Source: Guyanagaster necrorhizus
Taxonomy: Eukaryota; Basidiomycota; Agaricomycetes; Agaricales; Physalacriaceae
Direction: 5' to 3'
DNA length: 64,000 nucleotides
NCBI RefSeq assembly: GCF_019112545.1
Contig: NW_025064891.1
Span: forward strand, 1,204,344 to 1,268,343
Part shown: in pieces, positions 56,681 through 64,000 of the stretch
Numbering within the stretch: position 1 is the first letter of the stretch
Layout: each line of letters opens with the position of its first letter
The notes under the pieces: generated by a model
What the model saw: only the letters and a program-made list of their open reading frames with translations
What the model was told of the DNA's origin: nothing
The model's database searches: none
Program-made: the position numbers and the translations under genes

Positions 56681-58989
56681 TTTGGCTGGACGCGCGGGTG
56701 ACGGGAATCTTAAGGATACCGCACGTTGGAGTCAGCTGTGCCATTAGTCAGCTCCATGTGGCACGACGGGGAGCAATTTGAATACCGATCATCCTAGTAA
56801 AGAACTCTTCCGTCTCTGCTTTGGAAAAAAAAACTTGCACGGCGCATTGAAGAATGATTTTAGCAGTCTACATGTAGCCGTTTCTATCAGGGTGAATCTT
56901 CTACAACCTAACGGCAGAATCTGCGAGGGACTTGCTACTTTTTAGCGCTCAGCCACGATGATGCAAATTTCGTAGGAACCCTCCAAAATCCAAGTCATTC
57001 TTTGCAGGAGACGCAGATATCAACAGGCAACTTCACTGACCAACTGAATGGGACCAGTCTGGTCAATGTTTACCCTGTACAGAGGGACAGCCACGAATGC
57101 GTCGTCTCGACACAACGCAGGACGGACCACGCAGCTCCAGTGCAACACGGTGCTCCGCTGCATTGGTCTGGTAGAACTAAATATCTATAGCATGTTCTGA
57201 GCCTGCAATGCCGGTCTGTGCGATAGAATGCTACCCACGGAAATGATATTCTTTGTCGGCTCTTATCAGCAATGCGAAGGGACATGATGAACCTTCCTCT
57301 CACTTGATTTCATTGGCCCTTACTGTGGTGACATCCGTTCCTGGAAAATGGGCGGAAGGAACTCCCATTCTCTAGATCTATTGGCTTTGATCAGCGCTAC
57401 GAAAATGTTGGTAAACTCTCTTCCTACCGTATTTCTGCTTCTAGAAGAGGCAGGTCCATTTCACGGACTAGGAGAGCACTAGTGGGTGGATGGGCAAATC
57501 AATGTGAGCCCTTTTATTATAAAGCGCGCAATAGGCTCGTTAGGTGACGAAAAAATCCCCCCCTCTCTGGGAGCCTCTAAGCATTCAGAACGTACATCGA
57601 ACTTAAAGGCAGATTGTCAGCTCAAAGGCCTAATAGCAACAGCAATGTCCACCTTCTTTCGATGATATCTAACCCAGTTCGATGCTTCCATTCTGATCTT
57701 TTCTCTCACCTTACCCCTTGACTTAACTTTCCATGGCTGAAACACCACCTCGACGTCTTGTATGCCTCCCGCCCAGACACCCATGTCCTTTGTTACCAAT
57801 TCAAAGCTGCCGTTGCACTGTTGATCAGAAACAAGGAATACTAGCGTAGTCTATCCTTACATGAGTCTGAATTGGGTCCGAATGCTATCAAATGCTAAAT
57901 CGTGGGTTTGGTACTAGTTGTAAGGAATATGATCTTGCTCATTGATACTGTCGACTTTCGACATCCCTATATAAGGCGGTGGGTATCGGCACAGTACAAG
58001 ATACTCAGTTCGTTATTCCGTAGTTCTTATCTTATCGCGTTTGCTTGATACTGCGTAGAGATGGGGGTATTCATCGACTGTTCCCCCGATCACCTTGGAG
58101 CAGCGTCGTGAAGAGAGTGCGAGGGTTATGCATCTCTTAAGAAAGGACGAGTTGGCCGCGAGGCTACCGGCACGTTAGAGGATGAATACATCCTTGGATA
58201 TATCGCTTGTGCTGAAATCAGCTAGTTGAATAAGGAGTCAAGTCTCGAATTTTGTCATCTTGTTTGTTTCCATATTTGTGGTTTTCATCGCAACAAACTG
58301 TTGGCGAACGATTGTGCATTGCGCACAAAGCGTGCGCGACATTAGTGCAGTCATATATCAGAGTAGATCATGACGCGGTTCCATTTTACTCGTTTTCTTT
58401 ACGTGTCATTAGATTTTCCTACCATTCTTCAAGACGCTATGATTCACCTTGAAGCGCCCCTCGTAGAAACCAGAAGGTTCACAAAATCCCCACTGTTGGT
58501 GTAAAAGCATTTTCCCCGTCTCGCCAGTAAGGACCGAAAGACATTCGAGTCGAGGGCAGTCTTATCAGCGGCTGTCCTGTATCTCGTCATAGTCATCACT
58601 GAGTGTGTTGGGGAAGAGGAGGCAACCAAAGCTGCAATGAACGAAATACGTCCTCTTTCAACAGCTCTTACTGATTTCTGATACCATGCGAAGCTCAGAT
58701 GTCGTCGCTGGAGAAATTTCTGGGCGATCCTGTGACAAGAATGACCTTCGAAACTATGGGAATCGTTGCATATAATAGGAGAGCGATTCAGAACACCGGC
58801 GCCCAGAGCAATCTCGGAAAAACCTTGGAGCTGGGTTATAAGATCAAGCGAAGTCATCATCCAGTCACCTTCCATGGATAGCATACCCTGTCGTATAGGA
58901 CAGCGCAAAATTTGTCTATGATCTCTCTCCGCAAGTATCAATGAAGATCAACAGCAAAGGCGGTAAGGGAATAGCATGTCACAGATCTA
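56681..58989. other. 2.3-kb region without a recognised gene; one clear TATA box
   Basis: TATATAAG at 57968-57975 with a leader and an ATG at 58062 that opens only 16 codons; an overlapping frame reads EQRREESARVMHLLRKDELA. Minus-strand frames at 57617-57799 and 58444-58941 (165 codons) show no recognised domain. Confidence 0.35.
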
Positions 58990-60120
58990 TCAACCATGTG
59001 TGAACTGTCTCAGCCAACCTTGTACAATCTTGCCCAGCCGAAATTGATAGAAACTCATGAAAGCAGCTGGTTCGGACCTCTTCATTCTACTCTGTTCATG
59101 GTGACACGATGTCGCGCCAATTTGAGCGTTCGCGCACAGTATTGTCCATCCATGTAATATCTTCATACGCTTCCGCAAAGAATGCCCATAAACCTCAATG
59201 AAAATGAGACCTTTTGGCTCGAGGAGGAAAAAACTATTCTCACTGCTGAATGGCCTTCGTACTGTCTTTCCGAAGCGACGATTTATGCCTCGCACATCAC
59301 CCTTCGTCTCAGTATGGACCCCACGGCCAGAAACCCGCCAGAAGGAATTCCAATATGCCGAACGCGATATCATGTCCTCGAAAGGGACTGCTCTGACGCA
59401 ATCGAGCAACGCGTCAGGGGCCATAGAACGAGTGACATGGTCTAGAAACGTTACCCAAGTGGGAATGCAACATTCTCTATAGATAAAATCGCGCGCCGGT
59501 TTGTAAGTGATGATTTCCCAGTCCACAGGTAGGACACTAAGTTGTGTCGGCGCCTGATCAAGCGCTATGGATATTCGAGTCCAGATCATTCGTGGCCGAG
59601 ACAGTATGAGAAGGTACCATCCACGTCGGAAGCGACACCTGATTTCTAGGACTATCTGTGTGATATTTGGAAAACATTTACGAAAGCCAATGTAGTTGGG
59701 CAGATTGGATAAGATTGTGTATGATTCCTGGGCGGCGTCGTTTGATTTGACAAGGTCGACGTGACAAGTGATCGTACGAGTGGAATTGGGAAGATGAAGT
59801 TCGTAGATCAGAGAATTGTTGTTGCGTATGATAGAACTAAGATAGAGGAGGTATCTCGCCGTTGGAACGTGAATGTCCCGGGAAGTAATGTGGGCAAAGA
59901 CATCCTTCCAGAGGCTGTTAATGAGGGGACATGTTGTCATGAATACAATCCTATCCCTTGAGGGACGTTCACGGTACCAGAACGCTGAGATGATTGCATG
60001 AACAAGCTCAGGAGGTAGCTGGGGACTTGGGTCAAGCATGAGAGAGAGAAGCCAACAAGGAATCGGCATCGTATGTAAGCGCGTTTGCCTCGATCTTTCG
60101 CTTGTACATTCCTGAACCAT
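58990..60120 (-). CDS. F-box-like protein (expanded Agaricomycete family)
   Basis: A single-exon, 376-codon frame. After a short leader (possible start also at MPIPCWLLSL) it has PQLPPELVHAIISAFWYRER then PSRDRIVFMTTCPLINSLWK, the F-box-like helix pair of a family present in many copies in mushrooms, then VFAHITSRDIHVPTARYLLY and SNLPNYIGFRKCFPNITQIV, the usual order of that family. F-box proteins act as substrate adaptors of SCF ubiquitin ligases; the target is unknown. There are no disabling changes. The second half is Arg-rich and less typical, so the true C-terminus may involve an intron that was not seen. Confidence 0.68.
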   Translation of the reverse strand: MVQECTSERSRQTRLHTMPIPCWLLSLMLDPSPQLPPELVHAIISAFWYRERPSRDRIVFMTTCPLINSLWKDVFAHITSRDIHVPTARYLLYLSSIIRNNNSLIYELHLPNSTRTITCHVDLVKSNDAAQESYTILSNLPNYIGFRKCFPNITQIVLEIRCRFRRGWYLLILSRPRMIWTRISIALDQAPTQLSVLPVDWEIITYKPARDFIYRECCIPTWVTFLDHVTRSMAPDALLDCVRAVPFEDMISRSAYWNSFWRVSGRGVHTETKGDVRGINRRFGKTVRRPFSSENSFFLLEPKGLIFIEVYGHSLRKRMKILHGWTILCANAQIGATSCHHEQSRMKRSEPAAFMSFYQFRLGKIVQGWLRQFTHG

Positions 60121-61056
60121 TTTTGCGGCCTAACACCATTATAGCTTCAGCATAATACAAGCGGAAAGCAGGAAGGTGAGTTTCATGGCAAGCGTACACC
60201 CCTGGCTACGTACACCATGTTTACAGACAGAGGGCTGCAGTTCATTGTCCTACTCTATATGAGACATGTCCGCCAACGAAAACGAGCGGCTGCACTATTT
60301 CTTGGTCTAAATCAAGCACAGATTATGATCCAATTATTTCCGTCGAACTCGTGAAGGTCGTAGGTCGTGGCTCCTGAGGTAACGTATCGGCCCACTGGTA
60401 CCGCTACTGTTGTAGCAGGATGTTAACGTTGCAACAACTATCAGGCTGTCTCGACATGTCATTCTGAACGTCCTGTGTGAATTTTACCGGTCCTTTAATC
60501 TGCTGCAGTATCCCCAACCGAATAAACAAAGATGGGGCGGAGAGGCGGAGATCATGTTTTTGGGGAACAAGCGTTTCGTGGCAATAGGCCTTTTGCGGTA
60601 CGAGGGTAGACAGTCTTTCATCGACTAGAACGACCTGGTAACAGCACATTCTATCTCTTCGTCCGAATTTACTTGTTTGCCCTGGCGCGCTCCGGCGATA
60701 TACTTGAGGACGTATGCAACCGAATATCTGAAATGGCACGGTCTTTGATGTATCTCATTCGACAGAGTATCGAGTATTCCGCAGCAAAAATGTTGCAATA
60801 AATGCGAAAATGTAGACAGCAAATGATGGTCAGAAGAAAGATTCTGTGGAATTTCGGCCTAATTCGGTGACAGGGCCCTTGTTCGGGTTATGTTTTGTGT
60901 TGACTGGCGACCACCAGCATCCAACTACCTGATACTTACCCAACTGTCCTATTTCGCAATGCAGACGTTAGTTACGCCCGCGATGGACACCGTTCTCACC
61001 TGTTCAGTTTCGGTCAGGGTCCCGTGTTTGAATACAGCACGGGCACTATATCGTCC
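60121..61056. other. region without a recognised gene
   Basis: Minus-strand frames at 60404-60739 and 60625-60822 overlap but carry no motif I recognise. The right end is the promoter of the dehydrogenase. Confidence 0.35.
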
Positions 61057-62699
61057 ATGACCGCCATGACGGATTCAGATATCACCAAAATTGCCGATGA
61101 AAAGCTCCTATCGCATTCGGCGCGTGTCAAAGACAAGGTCCTTTTGATTACTGGCGGTGCTAGTGGTATTGGAAAGGCGACAGCTCTCCAGTTTGCTGCC
61201 CATGGGTGAGTATCAGAGCACATATATCGCATCCAGAATGGTCAAGGCTTCTCGATAGGGCCAAGGTCGTCATTGGGGACAAGGATGCAGCTGGTGCACA
61301 GGCAACGGTTGACGAAATCGTTCGAGCTGGAGGGTGAGCGCTGCTTGTTGTCCAAGCGTCGTACTCTTACGGATGGCGGCAATAGTCTAGCGACATGTAT
61401 ATCCTGCGATGTTTCTGCTTGGGACGACGTCGTGGCGTTATTCGAGTTGGCCATGAAGGCATATGGGGCTATTGATATCGTGGTGAGTAACTTGTTTTCT
61501 CCGTCTGCTGGTGTTCGCGCGAAAAGGAGCTGTTCAGCGCCTGTATTATGGGGAACTGAATTTGTGTCGGTTTTTTTCTGTCAATCTTTTTATGGTCAGA
61601 TTTTACTCACAGCATTCGGAGAACAAGACTTGTTGCGTCTAGCTTCTAGCTCTGCTGCACACGTTTGGTCCTATGCCCATGCATCTGGCAGTGATGAATG
61701 CTTCAGTTTCTCTGTTGCGAAAAGTGACGAACCTGTTTTTCCAACCTGTTTAACCGAGAAGAAGCAAATTTAGGCTGTCGGGAAGCACTTTTCGAAGCGA
61801 AGGATCTTCCTACCTTGATAAAGTGGTCCGAAGGGATTGTTTCCCGCCGGAGATCATTTTGGGTGTACTGTACTGGATTGCTTCCCAGGAGTTTTGGGTT
61901 TCCGCATAAAACCAGCTTGACTGTGTTTTTCTCTTCTTCATTGACCCTGATACACTTCCTAGGTAGCTTGCGCGGGAGTATCGGAAATAGGCGCATTTGG
62001 GGTGGTAAAATTCGACACGAATGGCAAGCCTCTCAAGCCAATTTTGGCTACCATTGACATCAACCTGATTGGCACTTTATACAGTGAGTTCTCTTGGGTT
62101 TACTGGGGCATTGGTGTCTCACTACAGGTTTCTTAGTCGCCCATCTCGCCCAACATTATCTTGCTCAAGCTCGAACTGAAGGAGATCTGAAATCTCTGGT
62201 ACTACTTGGTTCGATAGGTATGCGTCATTAAGGTACTACGTGCGAGCTGTCATCTTATATATTGGCCGAAAGCCTCATGGAAGGCCATTCGACGAGGAAC
62301 AATGTACAGTGCCTCAAAACACGCCGTACTCGGAACCATGCGCTCTTTACACCCCGACTTCGCTGAACAAGACATTCGCATCTCAGTCGTCAGCCCTTTC
62401 TTCGCCGGTGATGTCATTTCTTCCATTTCCTTTAGTGCTCTCGACTGATGCCAGGTCTAGATACACCCATTGTTGCTTTGCCAATCAAACTACTCCTGGC
62501 TGGCATTCCTTTGACTCCGGTCACACGAATTGTTGGCGCCATCTTCTACTCCGCAACTGATCCCGACCCGGATTCTAACGGTTCCGCTTGGTTGTTACTC
62601 GACGATGGCCCTGTATTCCAAGTATCCAAAGAGGACTTTAAGCTTGGCGTGTATAAGGTTCTCGATGATCGAATCAACAGTCTACAGAAGTGGGTCTAA
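61057..62699 (+). CDS. short-chain dehydrogenase/reductase (classical SDR)
   Basis: NAD(P)-dependent oxidoreductase with unknown substrate. The start MTAMTDSDITKIADEKLL is followed by VKDKVLLITGGASGIGKATA then LQFAAHG (TGxxxGIG cofactor loop), AKVVIGDKDAAGAQATVDEI (acidic residue at the end of the second strand favouring NAD), ATCISCDVSAWDDVVALFEL and YGAIDIV. An intron of 480 nt (61483-61962) precedes VACAGVSEIGAFGVVKFDTN (NAG-type motif, here CAG), DINLIGTLYT, LVLLGSIASWKAIRRGTMYS and ASKHAVLGTM (catalytic Ser, YxxxK). The end, KLGVYKVLDDRINSLQKWV, is at 62699. A TM-like helix (IKLLLAGIPLTPVTRIVGAI) suggests membrane association. All other introns are about 50 nt. Confidence 0.86.
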
Positions 62700-63844
62700 T
62701 ATTTTTTTCTCTGTCCACGGGACTGATGTGTCGGTGGTCAGGGGCGTGACGGGTTTGGTTTATTACTCTCGGCTGGTGAAAGACGTCATCCGTCTCCTCA
62801 AGGCTCCTTTGACGCTGACACTCTTGGGTGGCCTTATTTGGCATCAACAGAACAGCATTCGACAGCTTGTGCATCTGTAGAAATCTATGAATATCAAGTG
62901 TGCTTTATACTGCAGGCAAGCGTGAAATTTTATGTGATCTGTGCATACAATCCTGCTCTATGGTGAATCGTAGAACATTCTTGGTCTAGTCCTTTGATTC
63001 GGTTCTAATTCCACCGGGGCACTTCATGCGAGATGAATGTTCTGTGGATCCAAGACCACACGGCGACAACGGCGACATCGCGGGGTGTCTCAGCCATGGT
63101 TCTACATTCATTATGCGCCTAGGGACTCTGGTATCATGCATAGGGCATTCTCAAAAGAGATCTGTGATGCCATCCATCATCCGTCATTGAGATATCTATC
63201 TCTCATGTCGTGGCACATACTATCTATTTCATCATCCCTACGATAATTGGCTACTGGGATCGAAAACAGAGACAACAAATATCAACTCATGCGGATATGT
63301 TGTTCGTTTTTCGGCTGAATGTATGATATCTTTCACATCTGGGTTTTTGGAACGCAAGCTCGCCGCGAAATACAAGTGGCTTATGATTGAACTTGGATGC
63401 TACAAGCCGAGGTACTATGGCAAACTAATTTGATCTGATTACACACAGTAAGTAGCGCGCCGTGTTTCGCGGCTCTGCTCCATTCTCACCCTCTCCTCAT
63501 CTTGTAGGACTCGTATTTTTCGCTATCCGATATTTTTATGGTTGTTCGGGTCGTTTGTCTGTCTGTCGGCCAGTTGAGAACCGAACAACTGGGTATCCCG
63601 CTTCTTCATAGACGTTTGGTCATCCTTCCCCCCCTTTCTTAAATTTCTTTCTCATTTTCAATTCTTCGGATCGATATCAGGTACACCACCCACGTAACTA
63701 CGCGGTCTTAGCTTCGGGAATTCTTTGACTCATTTATTCCACACCGGACAGAGGCAGTTTTAAATGCCTGGAATTTTCTACTTGTATAAAGTCACTCTAT
63801 TTTGCTATGGAGAGTATCCCTTTTTTTTTTCCGAATTTTCCTAA
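62700..63844. other. 1.1-kb spacer and promoter of the FAD oxidase gene
   Basis: No gene is recognised. The last 300 bp are pyrimidine-rich with a CTTGTATAAAG TATA-like element at about 63781-63791, some 60 bp before the next start. Confidence 0.45.
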
Positions 63845-64000
63845 ATGATTTGGATAACACTACTCTGGGCGACTCTCCTGACGGCTGTCGTTTCTCGACC
63901 AGAAGAGAGACGAGGAAACTTGGCCGTCTGCGAAACCATTTCCCGTGCAATTTCGTCTACCAGCGATGTTTATTATCCGGGAGGCAAGTTTTTCTTTACC
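63845..64000 (+). CDS. secreted FAD-linked oxidase (berberine-bridge type), N-terminus only
   Basis: The start MIWITLLWATLLTAVVS is a signal peptide, followed by AVCETISRAISSTSDVYYPG, which matches the N-terminus of fungal secreted flavin oxidases with a PCMH-type FAD domain (the usual C..IASAIS...VYYPG). Coding then appears to stop at a GGCAAGT sequence that would be a GC-type donor, just before the window ends. The catalytic parts lie outside, so the assignment rests on about 45 residues. Confidence 0.6.
   Translation, partial: MIWITLLWATLLTAVVSRPEERRGNLAVCETISRAISSTSDVYYPGGKFFFT

Noticed and set aside
58444..58941. 165-codon minus-strand frame downstream of the F-box-like gene
   Set aside because: No domain recognised; could not be spliced convincingly to the F-box gene.

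Overview
This window is nuclear DNA of a basidiomycete fungus, most likely an Agaricomycete. The evidence is dense, short genes on both strands cut by many introns of about 46-65 nt (GT-AG, with a few GC-AG), CT-rich core promoters, and families typical of mushroom-forming fungi: DUF6534 membrane protein, DUF6699 protein, CK1-like kinase remnant, expanded F-box-like protein, AA9 lytic polysaccharide monooxygenase, Dal5-type transporter, and a basidiomycete-type HAC1/Cib1 bZIP factor. Exon structures were derived by hand from reading frame, splice signals and family resemblance; no search was run, so exact splice sites are provisional.

Layout. 1-4.1 kb: 3'-truncated MFS transporter (-) and a RING-CH-like membrane protein (+). 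4.6-10.7 kb: secreted subtilisin-like protease, CRAL-TRIO/Sec14 protein, and a pterin-4a-carbinolamine dehydratase (PCD) domain fused to two zinc-knuckle-like motifs (all +). 11.8-17.8 kb: Aro8-type aminotransferase and O-fucosyltransferase-like protein (+), then a second canonical PCD (-). 18-20.7 kb: ATG3 (-), ER-type FKBP (-), and the 51-aa ribosomal protein eL39 (+), which is hidden by its three exons. 21.4-24.6 kb: damaged or doubtful genes (DUF6699 with frameshifts, CK1-like kinase fragment, aminoglycoside-phosphotransferase-like gene). 24.9-30.5 kb: hypothetical protein, DUF6534 membrane protein (-), and the cohesin loader MAU2/SCC4 (+). 32.2-35 kb: H2A.Z chaperone CHZ1 (-) and a DUF6593-like protein (+). 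37.3-38.4 kb: HAC1/Cib1 bZIP factor (-). 40.8-42.7 kb: multipass membrane protein (+). 43.7-46.5 kb: AA9 LPMO (-) and CTR copper transporter (+), head to head. 46.7-48.5 kb: proteasome subunit alpha-3 and gluconokinase (both -). 49.5 kb: tiny secreted protein (+). 51-54.9 kb: thioredoxin reductase (+) and malate synthase (-). 56-60.1 kb: GET1 (-) and an F-box-like protein (-). 61-62.7 kb: short-chain dehydrogenase with an unusually long intron (+). The right edge cuts a secreted FAD-linked oxidase (+).

Most genes are unrelated housekeeping genes. Three arrangements may be functional: the copper pair (a copper-dependent LPMO facing a copper importer across about 0.9 kb), the FKBP/eL39 divergent pair with only 135 bp between start codons, and the two PCD genes flanking an aromatic-type aminotransferase. 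The strongest biological signal is the HAC1 gene. Its conventional frame runs into an unrelated basic tail, while an acidic C-terminus lies in another frame. That layout is expected of a gene whose mRNA is spliced by Ire1 during the unfolded protein response. No rRNA, tRNA, CRISPR array or complete transposon was recognised.
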